64,000 nt of DNA from Laguncularia racemosa (Eukaryota; Streptophyta; Magnoliopsida; Myrtales; Combretaceae): contig JBBMOL010000140.1 of assembly GCA_037954665.1 (NCBI GenBank), positions 1,550,001 to 1,614,000 on the forward strand, read 5' to 3'. Positions 48,445-61,700 of the stretch are shown piece after piece. Numbering within the stretch: the stretch's first letter is position 1; each line of letters begins with the position of its first letter. Both the position numbers and the translations under genes were made by a program. Below the pieces are notes generated by a model. That model was given only the letters and a program-made list of their open reading frames with translations. It searched no databases and was not told where the DNA came from.

Positions 48445-48456
48445 GCTCTGATACCA
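48445..48456 (-). promoter_or_regulatory. Primer-binding site of the Gypsy element
   Basis: Minus strand TGGTATCAGAGC, complementary to initiator Met tRNA, three bases inside the 5' LTR. Confidence 0.9.
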
Positions 48457-48459
48457 AAC

Positions 48460-49309
48460 TGATACGAACCATGCCAACCCGTGACGAAACCTAATACCAA
48501 TACGTTCGGAATTCGTTGCCTAAGACACCCAAACACCTAAAGTGGAAAGCGCGACCTGTTGTCTATAAGCGAGACAAGAACCTTGGTATAAAATGAAGAC
48601 GCCACAATCGGGATGAAAGACCGATTGATAAGTCGGGATGAACGCCACGGAAATTAATCCGATAAGTTCGATTTAGTTCTTGAAGAACCAAGAGAGGTGC
48701 CTCTCAAAAGTGTTTAATGTTCAAAGATGTAAATTCTATGTTGTTCTAAACCCTAGGAGCTTTTATATTAGGGTTACAATTCGTGAAAAACAAGTCTAAA
48801 ACGACGTAGCTTAGATAAGTTACATAAAAATACAAAAACAGAACAAGCTGGCCGGCAAGGGATACACGGCCGTGTACACGACCGTGTACTTTGGCCGTGT
48901 ACTTTTCTATGCACATTCCGGTCACATACATGACCGTGTACTTCTGGTCGTGTATCTTTCTGTGGATTTGCTTGTCTCCATACACGGCCGTGCCTTTTGG
49001 CCGTGTATCTAGCCGTGTATGATTCTGTGCAATCTTGGAATTCCTACACGGCCGTGCCTTGAACATACACGCTCTCTTCAACCCGTGTCCGGTGTGACTT
49101 GTATAAAAGCAAGGGTCTTCCCATGGTTGTTCCAATTCGTTCCAACTTCATGATTGCTCCAATCCTTTCCGGCTTCATGGACAACCTTTATTAACCCGTT
49201 AAGTGCTTCCTTGAATCGTTTCGCTTGATTTCTTGTGATCGGTCCAGGCGCCACTTCAAGAGGATCCACATTTCTTCTTCCGGCTTGGCTCTCATCATGG
49301 ATCTCATCA
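48460..49309 (-). repeat. 5' LTR of the Gypsy element
   Basis: 850 bp. Relative to the 3' LTR it has extra copies of GTGTACACGACC-like units near 48870 and 49000, plus scattered substitutions. Confidence 0.93.
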
Positions 49310-49314
49310 CTAGA

Positions 49315-50636
49315 AGTCTCCACTAAAACCATTATTGCACGTGTGCACTCGTTACATGATGATCGTCTTACGAGTCAGAGATCGTAAGACTTTAAATAAA
49401 TAATTGCATTTACAACTAATCATTGTACATATAATTGGATAATAAAATACAACTATGGATCCCGTACCCTACGGTCAACCATGATCGTAGAGAATCAGAA
49501 TCTCCTACCAATAAGTAAAATAGGATAAACCCTAGGTTTCTAAATTTCAAATTCTATTCACATGGGGGTCCTAACATTTTATCTAAGTAAATTTATCCTT
49601 CACAAATCTTAATTTATTGTTTTAGTCTTTTAAAACTCTCAACACTTCACATCTTATCCCATCCTGCGCTTTCGTAATCGATACATGCAAAAGAGTCTGT
49701 GAGGGGGTAAGCACATTATGGCCTAGTGAATGGGATGGTAACACTTTCAATGCTAAGTACACACAAGCAAGTTACAAATTAAGTTGTTAAACATATGCTA
49801 TGCATGAGCAACCATATGAATGCAGCATCTCACGTGGTCTTCCGGTAACCGACGTAAAGTCTAGGGTTTACGCCCCCCTTAACCTTGGGTTAGGGATTCC
49901 AAAGCCACCATCAGTGCCCAAGTCATTACCCAGTTTATTTATCTTATCACTTTGTTAATTATGATATTTTCTTAACTCAACAGTGAACGCTGCCGTGCCT
50001 CTCTGCACCAGACGAAGCAAAACCCTCAAAGATAGGCCAGATTCGAAACCGTCAAGGTGCGGTAATCACTTAGTTCGCACTTGGCAGAACAATGATCCTC
50101 TTGATCACTTTCGATGCATCCTGTAGCAGTGATGGCCTTCAATCTCATGCACATATGCATGTCAAGTTTTAATCTCGTCCACTTCGTACTTTATTTGATT
50201 AATTTAAAGTGATCAAACAACATATATAATTAAAAACAATTCTCAATCATACCACAAAGGTAAATATCAAACATTCCATTTCACACTCATCACAACAAGC
50301 ACATATCATGGCTTTCTTATCTCTCAAGACAAACACTGAACCCAAACCCCGTGGACATAGACTTATCTAGTCTTACAATAGATTAAATTATCTCAGCACC
50401 TCTCTGTGCCATTTCTTTTAAATGTCAACCGCTCGGGTTAATTTTCAATCATCATATCTGACACCTTTGTGTCATTTATCTTACATGTCAAACCAACCAC
50501 TCGGGGTTGATTTACAATCATCATCTTTGACACCTCTGTGTCATCGCACTTCTTAAGTGCTCTATCATTTTCACTTCCGAGAGCCAACAAAGTCATCTTG
50601 TTTTCTCTTTTGATGTCCTCAAGACATTTGTATATG

Positions 50637-50671
<35 letters not shown>

Positions 50672-51820
50672 TATTCGTGACACATCTTTACTTAAAGATA
50701 ATTTACTAAACACTTTCCCTTACAAACTTAAGAGGATAAGAAAACAAAACTGTTTAGTTATAAAAACCAAGGTTGCACTCATGATTTATATGATTGAGTT
50801 CATGAGTGTATTTTGTAAATATAATATGAAAATAAGTTTGGTTAAGTATATGTATACACATTCAAGAACCAACTTTAACATGTATACATAATGATACCTA
50901 TACACCCTATTCCAACTAAGCATACCTACTCGGTAGCTATAGAAGGAAAAGCTAAGTTTCTATAATTTGGTTTGATTTAGAAGAAAACACTTTGTAAAAC
51001 ATGGGTTAGGCTTATGGTTATAGCATTAGCGATATGGCACTAGGTGCTATCATTAAGGTAATGACACCTATACCCTTGGACTATTCATTCTTCTATACTC
51101 TTCACGACTTATTTCCTAACTCATTATTCCCCGCTGCATAACTTAACTCAACAACAATCATATCAAATAGCAACACAACAAACAACAAATTCACATGCAT
51201 AACATTCAACATTCAACACAACATAGTAGCACATCATTAAGTTTCCTACTCACTTGTTTAGGATTATTATAATCCTAACCGGAGTCAAGCGATTCCAGCG
51301 AGTAACTCCTTTGTGTTCCTCTTAAAGTCAGTATCCTTCTACGGTGCTTCCTCAACCCAATCATAGAAAGCCGCATCTCCACCTGACTTTGGTAGTCTTC
51401 TAGCACCCGATATGTATACTCTGCTCATCTTGTGGCTGATGGCAAGGCGTGAAGTTTCCTCCTTAAGGAACTTTGAGCGAACAAGATTCGAATGTTGAAC
51501 TTCCTACAAATCTGTGCTTCCAACACCCCAAGTTGCTGTGATCGACTGTCTGCTTTTCTTGTGTAGAAGTCGAGCAACGGAATGTCTTCGACCTGCCAAA
51601 TCTAGAATTCCTTCTTCCGTATATGCAAGATACCCTTGGAAAGGACAACTGAAGATCTTGCATTAGGGTATTTGGCCAAGAATGATCTTCCTCAACGTCC
51701 TTTGAACATTCCATTGTGAAATCCATTTCATTCCAAATATTCCTCGGGCCATTATCTTGGATGTTGCTTGAATCATTCCCTTCATCATCTACACTATCAT
51801 AGACACTTCTCTTGTCCATG
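49315..51820. other. Body of the solo LTR, non-coding
   Basis: No reading frame with a domain. Near 50390-50560 there are 2-3 imperfect copies of a roughly 70-bp unit with TGACACCTCTGTGTCAT. A (TG)n microsatellite lies at 50642-50669. Confidence 0.6.
50642..50669. repeat. (TG)n microsatellite
   Basis: About 14 uninterrupted TG units. Confidence 0.95.
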
Positions 51821-51879
51821 AAGCATCTTTGAACCTTTCATTTATCCAATTGTTTATAATATCTTCCTACAAATTATCG

Positions 51880-53275
51880 CTTCTATTACCGTACATACAC
51901 CAACCTTTCCCACACATCACATGCACATCAACATACACATATTCTTATCCATATACATACACACTTCACACACCACGCATGCACCTATACATACATACAC
52001 ACAACCATATCATACACCAAATTGCACACACCAACAATTGCACGTTATTATCATCTTTTCTCCTCAAGTCCCTATGCACACCATTAGTGCATACATATAC
52101 ACATACTCCTTTCACCTCCTACACTACTATCACGCACACATACACACATGCCCTACATATACTTCACACCACCAATACATACTTGTCCACATACTCTACA
52201 CACATTACATACCTCCTATATCCATACTCACATACCCACACCATACATCATCTCATACACTTACTCACATACTCCATATACTCCTTACATCACCAATACA
52301 CACCCACATACTTTGCACACACCACGTTCACCTTCCATACCCATGCATACATGTTCACACTCCACACATCATTTCATACTCATACATACGTATCCCGCAT
52401 ACATCTTCCCCAACTTCCATATTTACGCACACATATGTCCATACACCCTACACTCTTTCACATACATACATACACACACCACTCCTTCCTTATACATATA
52501 TACATACCCACACACCACATATCTTCCATACATACACACACAAATTGCACCTACCACACACCGTCCATATGCATATACCCCCCTTTCACATACACCACAT
52601 ATTGTCCTACACAACACACCACCCATATGCAAACACATGCCACATACTCCACACCTTCTATACTCCTACACACATACTCCATACATCCCACACCTTCAAT
52701 ACACTTACATACCCTCTCGCACACATCACATATCATCACTAACACATACACACATCCTTACATACCGCATACCTTCAACCACACATACACGTATCTCCAT
52801 ATACATCACACCCATCGTCACATACACCATCTTCACATATATTACACACTTTCATTCCCCCACACACACATACACCTCCTTACACACACACCATGTACCA
52901 TCATTCACACACATACACACTTTCCCACATACATCACACACATTCCTACACACACATGCATATGCATCCTCATACATACATACTTATATACACATCCCCA
53001 TTTACTCACACACATACACATCTTCTTTCTCGCACACACACCTATACACATCTTCATTCATGCGCATCACACCATCGTTCACCACACACACATGTCCTTA
53101 CGCACACCATTTCAATACGCATACATATATACACACACTACACACTCGCCTCTCCCTTTCCCACACATACGTACACACACTCACGGCCTCCATCCATGCA
53201 CACCCACATACACCCACTTGCTTCACCTGCTCACACACACTTCCTCACACACATACAAACACACCATCCACCACT
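51880..53275 (+). repeat. 1.4-kb CA-rich, almost G-free low-complexity tract
   Basis: Degenerate CACATA / CACACC / TACACA words run for about 1.4 kb with very few G on the plus strand. The scarcity of stop codons leaves long open frames in all three plus frames (e.g. 51829-53292), but their His/Thr/Tyr/Ile-rich products have no domain. It is a decayed microsatellite expansion inside the LTR. Confidence 0.85.
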
Positions 53276-53279
53276 GTAA

Positions 53280-53760
53280 CTATTGCTGTTGAAGGCCATC
53301 ATTGCTGCTACTGTTGCTGTGGTTGGGGTCGTCGTGGCCGCTGCCATTACCATCGTTGTTGTGGTTGTTGGGCCATTGCTGCTGCTTTTGAGGTCGCCCC
53401 TGTTGCTGCTATGGTCGGAGTAGTCGTTGCCGTTGTTGTTGCGGTCCTTGCTGGTGTAGTCTACTATGGTCGTTGTTGCTGCTGTTCTTTGTTGTCGCTG
53501 TGGTTGTTGTTATAGCTACTGTGGGACCGTCATTGCTGTTGCTATGGAGATTGCTGTTGCTGCCGCTATCACGGTTGTTGTGGCCGTCGTTGGGTTGCTA
53601 TTGTTGTCTTCCTCCCTCACACATACACGCACGCATACTCCCCTTCTTCTTCAACTTTTGCTACTATCGTCGTGGTGTGGCTGTTGTGGCTACTGTTGTT
53701 GTTTCGCAGCTGTTGAATCGTTGTCGCCACTACCGTCGTCCTCCTCTGTTAGCCATGTTT
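53280..53760 (+). repeat. TGC/TTG trinucleotide-rich tract
   Basis: Degenerate GTTGCTGCTGTT-type sequence of about 480 bp directly follows the CA tract. It is open in two frames by composition only. Confidence 0.75.
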
Positions 53761-54229
53761 GCTTTTCCTTTGTGCACGCATTTCTAATATGAAAGCTGGT
53801 AAGTATATGCTAAGTCTTGTACACTTGCCTTGGCGTTGAACACCACTAATTCCAGTTATCCAATTCCTACGCCGTAAAACACCTACAGCAAGTAGAAGCT
53901 TGAAGCTATTCACGGAGACATTTACTCCCCTTTCCATCAGGCTGTCTCCAGCTTCTTCCCAATCTTAATGGCACGATCTTCACGATCCAATAAGCATGGT
54001 GATCGACCGTAACATCAGCAACCACTTGATTGGGAGTAACCCCATTTTGGACCATCAAGCTTAAAACCTGGTGAATGGGGAAGAGGATGCTGTCGGCCTT
54101 TGATATATCCGATGACGTGAACAAGGTTATGGGGTTGTCGGTGACGATTGTTGTGACTGTCGCAATTGTGGTTGCTATCGTCCTCCCTGTTTGATCAAAT
54201 CAACCATCGCTTCTTCAGATTTCGAGCAT

Positions 54230-54432
54230 GTGAGAGATCGAGTGAGAGAGAGAGAGAAGTACGGTAGCCGGTCGAGAAGGGAAGGAAGAGAAACAAGAAG
54301 GGAAGAGAGAGTGACGGGAGGGCGAACAAGGGAAGGCACGGGACAGGGGAAGGTAGGGGAGCCGCGATCTGGGAGAAGGACAAAGAGGAAGAAGAAGGAA
54401 GAGAAAAGGAAAGAGGGAGAGGGGGTAGGGCG
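54230..54432 (+). repeat. Purine-rich (GA/GGAAG) tract
   Basis: About 200 bp that are mostly A and G on the plus strand, starting with GAGAGAGAGAG. Confidence 0.8.
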
Positions 54433-54862
54433 AGATGGCCGGGGCTACTGTTGTTGCGCCGCCTACTACTGTCACCTCACGTCACATCTGGAGAGAGGAC
54501 ATTGCAGCAGATGGAATTTTTTTTTTTTTTTTGCTGTGTATATATATACATATATATTTATATTATATTTTGTATTATAATGCCCTTATTTTAATATTTT
54601 GCTCGCTTACGAGATATCTTTAAATTTTTATTTTTTACTATTTTATTACGAAAGCTTACGTCTAGCTAATCTAATTATCCCGAATATAAATATTCACTCT
54701 AAATTTTTATTTAATGTTTCTAGATCTATAATTTAAATTAATTTCATGATTTAACCTAATATTGTTTAAAAATTACGTTACGGATAATTTATTATTCTAT
54801 TTATTTTCTTTAATGGTTTATATAATTTTTTTTTTTGAAAATTTTTCGGATTTCACAGAGAA

Positions 54863-56715
54863 GATGAATACAAGATTTAATACTTAAAATAAAAACCTAA
54901 AAAAAAAAGTAAGTGTTATAACGATTAGATTGCTGAACAATAAGATGACCCAAAATGTTAACTAATTTACAATAATAGCTTTTTTTTTTCATTGTTTTGT
55001 ATTTAAAAGGAATTAAAATATAGGATTTTAGATATCTGAAGATAAAAAATGCTAAATGTGAGTTTAATTATATAGATATGATATACTATGATATAGATAT
55101 CTTTACTGAAACTATGAAACAAATTTATTTAAATGATATATGAAAAAAAAAACAATTTGAAACATAAAATGATGAAAAGATTTCAATTGAAATATAGATG
55201 ATTATGGAAGAAATGGATAAATCTAATTGAAATCGTGCATTAACTATGCTTTCCAGTGTATTTATTTTTATTATTGAAGTAAAAGACTCTTCTTTTGTTG
55301 TCTTATAATTTAATTTAGAGCACAAATTATTTAGACAAATAAGAAGATAAGGAAATATACATATATATAGTAAGTATAATAGAGGAAAGCAAGGCATGAG
55401 CAAGGTTTGGTTTTTCTCTTACAATCAAATCAAATCATAAAATACATTTCTTTTCTTCTTAATTTTTTTTATCACTTTAAACCATCTCACACCATCTAGT
55501 TTAAAAATATTTTCAAACCATACAAGTTCACTTTAGCTCAACTCAATTCATAGAGTAATTTTTTATACATAACATGTATAGTAATAATGTATATTGATGC
55601 CATATAAGACATTGATGAACTCAATATTCATATAATTATGGAACTTCAATTGGTTTTTGTCATCTAATTTTATTTATGAAACGATATGCAATATAACATT
55701 AATTTGACTTATATACATACTCTAATAACCTCTGGTATGGATACCTAAATATTTCAATAAGTATAAACTTAATTCTTTTAAATACCATTGTTATAACTAT
55801 TAGGAAATTATTTAGAATTTTAACTAATTAGAATTTTAGTTAGAAATTAGTTTGATAAGTGGTTTTACTTAATAGTATAAATAGTCATCTATATAATTTG
55901 AGAGAATGATCCATTCATTTCATAATACAATGAAGAATTTGTAAAATTCTTTGGTAGACTTTCCTCATTTTGAATAAAGGAATTTACTGATTTCATTTTC
56001 AACTTTTTAATTTCCATATTAATGAGTTACGAGAGTAACAACCATATTAGAATAAAAGAATTTTTTTATTCACTAGTAAAATATTTTTTCTTAAGGTGGT
56101 TCAACTTAGTTCAATTTGGTTTGTAATTTTCTAAACATAATTAAAAAATATCATCTATATAATCATTTACTTCTTTTTTAGACAAACATCATGTAATCTC
56201 AAATGTTACTTTTGAGTTTTGATCGGTCCATAGATAATGCAAAGATGTTGACATTATCCTCCATGCCAAGCATTGTCTTTTTGAGTTCCTTCAATAATAT
56301 AGTGGTTTCTTTTTTTTATTTACTTATTATAATATGGGATGATTTACTGTTAAAGAAACAAAAAAACTAATGATAATTCTCATGAAAGTTGTCAATGGCT
56401 TCTTAAAAGCAATCAACATCTCGTTGTACTTCTAATAGGCTTTATTTTTATTGTAATTTGAGAGATTTTACCGTGATAAGGAAGTCACTTTTAAGTAATT
56501 GCACTATAGAATTCCTAAATATTAAGAATAAATTAGAGAAGTTAGAGTTTATTAAAATGTTGATAAACGGGTTCTTAGCATTGAATATGACCTTATACCA
56601 TACACATGCTTTTTCCTCTTTGCTTCACTATCTTGATATAACAAAAATCCTCTCTTAAATTTTATAATGCTATGCATATAATCAATGATTGAAACTGCAA
56701 AAGGATGATAACATC
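54863..56715. other. AT-rich intergenic DNA
   Basis: No supportable gene. The region is rich in poly(A/T). Confidence 0.5.
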
Positions 56716-56719
56716 TAAG

Positions 56720-57460
56720 GCTATAAATGAGTCGAATTATTCGCGAGTTACTTAAACTCAACTCAACTTGAGCTCAATAAGTTAATGAGTTGAATTTGAG
56801 TTCAAAATAAACTCACTTATTTAAACGAATGAAACTCAAGTACTAATTTAGGCTCATGAGTTGGTTTGGGAATAAGCCCGCTTACATTGTTAATGAGTTA
56901 GCTTACAAGTAGGTTTGCAAACAAGGTCATGAGTAGGCTTATGAACAACTCGTCTTGAGCAGGCTTACGAACAGCTCATGAGTGAACTCATAAGCAACTT
57001 CGCAAGCATATTTGTTTATATTATTAAATAAGCTAGTTAATGAGCAAACTCACAAGCACGATTGTTTATATTATTAATGAATCAGCTTGTAAACAAATAC
57101 ATGAGTGAGCCCTCAATATAGGGTCAAGAGTAGGTTTTTGTTTATATTATTAATAAGTTGGTTTTGTAAACAAACTTGTGATCATATTACTTATTTATAT
57201 TGTTAACAAATCAACTCACAAGCAGATTCATGAGTAAGCCTTCATTTATATTGTTAATAAGCTAGTTAGTAAACGGACTGATGAGTAGACTCGTTTATTT
57301 AAACAAATTTAAGTTTATATTCATTTATTTAAACGAACTTATTTATCTAAACAAATTGAGTTTGAGTTTCAAATTCTTTAATGAGTTTGAATTCAAGCTT
57401 ATAATTTGACTTGTTAAAAGTTCGATTCGGTTTGAATTTAATAATTTTTTTAGTAAGTTG
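56720..57460. repeat. Minisatellite-like repeat with TTTATATTATTAATAAGCT and ACTCATGAG words
   Basis: The word TTTATATT(A/G)TTAA recurs near 57013, 57063, 57139, 57191 and 57243. It is interleaved with AACTCATGAGT / CACAAGCA units and, further right, with TTTATTTAAACGAAC. Periods are about 50 and 75 bp. It is a degenerate tandem repeat between the solo LTR and the ERdj2 promoter. Confidence 0.65.
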
Positions 57461-57464
57461 TGTC

Positions 57465-57845
57465 TAAGCCTTCAAAAGTTTAATTTGTTTGTAATTTTAG
57501 TAATATCATGATGATATTATAAGTTACTTAAACAACTTCAACTTATTTATAAATTTATGGAAATTGAAAAACTAAAATGAAGATAATCTAAATCCTAAAA
57601 TATCTTGCATTATGTTTGCTATGCAGGAAAATCTTAAAATGGAATGAACCGGATAGAATGGGACGGAATTGAAACCTCGGTTTCTACCAAAATTGGGATA
57701 TAATTCTGGCTCCCTTGGCTAACGCATTTTGATAATTACATTTTTCACCACATCTATTTCAAAAATTTCGTTTTTCACCCCCAAAAAGTCAGAAAACACC
57801 AAAACTGTGTAGGCCATGTGATAAACTCATTTCCTTTGCCCTAAC
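57465..57845 (+). promoter_or_regulatory. Upstream region of the ERdj2/SEC63 gene
   Basis: Single-copy-looking sequence between the minisatellite and the pyrimidine-rich 5' UTR. No clear TATA box. Confidence 0.4.
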
Positions 57846-58717
57846 GCTTCTCCCTCCTCTCTCTCTCTCGCCCGAGACGCGTAGCTCAGAATTCCACCGA
57901 TCGGAGATCTGAGATACATTCTCGTGGCTCCGTCAACCTGACGTTAACTCAGGGTGTCGTACCGTCTCAGCTAAACCTAGATCAACCAGCTGTTTCACTC
58001 AAACACACACACACACACACACACACTCCCGTTTTCTTTCATCAGTTTCCAAAACCTTAGGTCAACGAGTGCGATAATAAGATAAGACGAAGAATAACAA
58101 GCAGCAGAAGTATAGAAACATTTCTTCTTCTTTGGTTTGATTTTTTGAAATTGGTTTTCGGTTCTTCAAATTTTTTGAGGACCGAAATCGAGATCAGCAG
58201 AATTAGGTATGATTGACGCAATCAATCAGTAATTTTGAATCTTGAATGATCACTTTTTCCTATGAGATGTCTTAGAGGATCGAATAATTCACGCTTCGAA
58301 TGTTTAGAGTGATTATTGTGTGAGGAAGCATGCATAATTTGGATAAGATATGAATTAGATAATAATTCCTTTATGCTTTAATATAAGTCGAGGTTTTATA
58401 GAGATTCAAATTCGTGTATTTATCGTTTTTTAATGTTGAAATTCCGCATGTTAAACGGAGAATACCAAGAAGATCGATATGGGTATCCTTGTAATGGATT
58501 TATTCTTCTTTGTTTGGATTAGGGCATCGATTTATTTAGTTTTTCAGTGGAACTCTTAGATGAAATTAGTACTTGAATTGCTTTGTATAGTTGATATATA
58601 ATACAAAGCTGTCAGGGCGATTCAGTGACGCGATTGAGAAATGAGGATAAATGTTGGTGTAACTTTGGTGTTTTCAGGTTATTTCTATTGTGAAGTTATT
58701 TTAGTTGAAAGGTATCT
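57846..58717 (+). promoter_or_regulatory. 5' UTR of ERdj2/SEC63 with a predicted leader intron
   Basis: A CTCTCTCTC-rich segment (57846-57871) and an (AC)n run (58002-58026) are typical of plant 5' UTRs. A leader intron is predicted at 58207-58677 (AATTAG|GTATGA ... TTTTCAG|GTTATT). Leader introns often raise expression of housekeeping plant genes. The transcription start is not determined. Confidence 0.6.
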
Positions 58718-61700
58718 ATGGCTGCTTCGGAAGAGAACGGTGCTTTGTTCCCCATTTTCATTTTGACTATGATGGCATTACCTTTAGTGCCTTATACAAT
58801 TATGAAGCTGTGCCGTGCTGCTTCTAAGAAATCGAAGACCATTCACTGTCAGTGTTCTGAATGCTTGCGATCAGGGAAGTATCGCAAATCAATATTTAAG
58901 AGGGTATTTGCTTCCTATGCCTTGAAAATCATTTTAATTCATTTGATGGTATGTTGGGGTTTCTACTTAGGATAATCTGTTTGATTAATGGGTGTGCCTT
59001 CTTTTACTGGTTGGTCTTGCAGATCTCCAACTTCTCAACCTGTAGCAACCTGACCCTTGTACTGCTCTGGGTTATTGTGATATTTTTGATCTATTACATC
59101 AAAAACATGAGCAGCGAGGTCAATATTTTGCCCAAAGTTTTGGTCATAATTATCCTTTTTGTTTCTTAGAAGTGCCAATTTTTTGTAGGAATACTTCTTG
59201 TTTGATTTTTTTGGGACATCTTTCAGATTCAAGTCTTTGAGCCATTTAACATTCTTGGCTTAGAATCTGGAGCTTCAGAATCAGAAATAAAGAAGGCATA
59301 TAGAAGACTTTCTATTCAATATCATCCTGATAAGAACCCTGATCCAGGTTCATAGTCTTTCAACCGTCTTATTGCTAACTGACAGATAGTTGCATCATCT
59401 AAACATTTCTCATCTGTTTTCTGTCCTCAGAGGCACACAAGTATTTTGTGGAATACATTTCTAAGGCTTATCAAGCCCTCACAGATCCTATATCACGCGA
59501 GAATTTTGAAAAATATGGCCATCCTGATGGAAAGCAGGTGCATTGCTATTATTAGCTGGAAACAACTGGTGATTGATACTTACATATGGATAATTAATCA
59601 CCATGATCTATACTAATTGCCTACTCTACTTGTGAAGGGTTTTCAAATGGGCATAGCACTACCCCAGTTCCTTCTCGACATCGATGGAGCCTCCGGTGGA
59701 ATACTTCTGCTTTGGATAGTTGGAGTTTGCATTCTTTTGCCCTTAGTCATTGCTGTGATTTATCTCTCTCGGTCATCCAAGTACACAGGGAATTATGTCA
59801 TGCATCAGACTCTGTCCACATACTATTATTTCATGAAGCCTTCTTTGGCACCAAGGTATTCAGTCTTTTTCTTTATCAATATTTATACGTTTGAATTAAC
59901 CCAAAAAAAAAATATTCATATGTTTGATAGGAGTAACATCTTTTGTGGCTAAAAAGAGTTGTACTTATTTTATCCTATCCTTCTCATGACTGGCATGCAA
60001 TTCATAATCTCGTTTGTGTTAGAATATAACCATATGTCCCTAGAATATACAAGGTTGCCTCTAAATATTTTGTAGTTGCATGTGCTCCCTGTCCTCGCCC
60101 TGTATGAGTTCATTGCTTCCCTCTCCAATCTGTGTTCCCCAGTTTTTTAACCAATGAAGAAATGAATGTCATAGCCATCATCCTTACATTCATGATCATG
60201 TCTGAATGTGCTTGGATAATTTTAGTATATATATTTTTCCATTACTGGCGCATTGTAAGTTGTTTAAGTCTGAATGAGGAACTGGAATTCTTTTTCATGT
60301 TTATTTCCAAATCAAGATGTGAATACACATTTATTGAAAAAAGATGTGAAGACATTTTATCGACATTGTCTTTGAAGTCCACTTCATTTTTGTTTAAGGG
60401 ATTATGTTCCTTTCTATGAGGTTACAATTTTTGCTCCATCTAATTGTTTTTCTCACCAGTTTTTAAGCCCAATTGTGGAGCCTCATAATTGCTTTTAAGG
60501 AAGGTTTACAAAGTTTCCATCTCAAATGAGTTGGAGGGCCTCTATTTTCAAGAAAGCTTCTTAAAAGCTAAAATCTTGGTGGGAGTAGTTCTGAACTTGA
60601 TATGCTTTTACTATTTTCTTCTTCCTATCTTTCCAGTCCATATCCCTTTTAAATTTTGTTAATGAAGAGTAATGACTCTAGATGTGCATTTCTTTTTCTG
60701 GGAAGGAGCTTTGTAGGAAATATACTGAATATTGATAATCTGAAAGCAAAACACATTTTTATGAACACATGCTGTCTGTTCAAGCTATAGTAAAATCATC
60801 TATCATCTCCTCTTATATGCTAAAAAATCAAAATCTTTTGGAATATAAAATAAAATGAAAAGAGAAACATTACATGGGAGGCTTTATATTTACACAGGAT
60901 GTTGCTCTTTATTTTGTGGCCAAAATAGTAGAAAGAAACAATAAGGTTTTTAAAACAATATAAACAGTTAAGTCTACAAGATAGCGATATTTTCATTGGA
61001 AACCTTAATCTTTAGATGTTTTCTTTTTACTATATTATTCTTGGCCTATCTCAGGCATGTCAAGAAGCCTTTGTGTGATCAGCCCATACAGTTCTCGTAT
61101 CTTTGAATATATATATATATATATATTCTCTAGAATCAGATATAGAAATGTAATGGTGAAAATAGGATAATTGCACTTGGAGGGCCTATGTTTTTCCTGC
61201 CTTTTCATTTAGGTTGATGTTTTTCACTTTTCGTGATAATGGGGGTCTGTGTTTTAGAACATAACGTAGAAGGTGCTTCTGCACATGCTTTTAAAAGGTT
61301 TTGTAGTTTATGTACTATGATTTTTCAAAAGGGAATTTATGTATCATTAAAAAAATTTGAAAAAGGTGTTTCCATCCATGTACTCTGAAAGCATCTTTAA
61401 AGTATTTTATTGACATTGGATATGGGCAATTTTTAGTGATCTAAGTTACCCAACTCTTTTATTAAGCTAACATATGTTTTAGTGTTGGATATCAATTTAT
61501 TTTTGTAATTATTGGTTTTTCCCTCAGTCTAATTTTATAAATTGCTGTGCAGCAAAGTCATGGAAGTCTTTGTCAAGGCTGCTGAGTACATGGAAATTCC
61601 AGTTCGTAGAACAGACAATGAACCACTTCAAAAGTTGTTTTTATTAGTTCGAAGTGAGCTGAATTTGGATCTTAAAAACATTAAGCAAGAGCAAGCTAAG

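Larger units (their letters stand above)
43875..49309 (-). mobile_element. Ty3/Gypsy retrotransposon, internally deleted
   Basis: LTRs 43875-44700 (826 bp) and 48460-49309 (850 bp) are flanked by a perfect CTAGA duplication (43870-43874 and 49310-49314). The primer-binding site lies at 48445-48456 on the minus strand. The order gag, protease, RT, integrase identifies Gypsy. RT catalytic core, RNase H and the start of IN are deleted. No chromodomain is visible. The insertion lies 26 bp inside the left end of the solo LTR. Confidence 0.93.
43849..54857. mobile_element. Giant solo LTR (about 5.6 kb) with nested Gypsy
   Basis: It starts TGTCACGCCCCG at 43849 and ends TTCGGATTTCACA at 54857, with a perfect 5-bp duplication GAGAA at 43844-43848 and 54858-54862. 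TGTCACGCC starts and TTCGG...ACA ends are common in long LTRs of plant Gypsy elements. I see no second copy of either end and no gag-pol outside the nested Gypsy, so recombination to a solo LTR is the simplest reading. A non-coding LARD-like element is the alternative. The nested Gypsy (43875-49309) with its 5-bp duplication accounts for 5440 bp. Confidence 0.7.

Noticed and set aside
51829..53292. 487-codon open frame on the plus strand
   Set aside because: Open only because the CA-rich tract lacks stop codons. Two other plus frames are open too, and the product is low-complexity without domains.
59617..59952. Independent small gene starting at 59617
   Set aside because: It is exon 5 of ERdj2 read with flanking intron. 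Splice sites and phase fit the larger gene.
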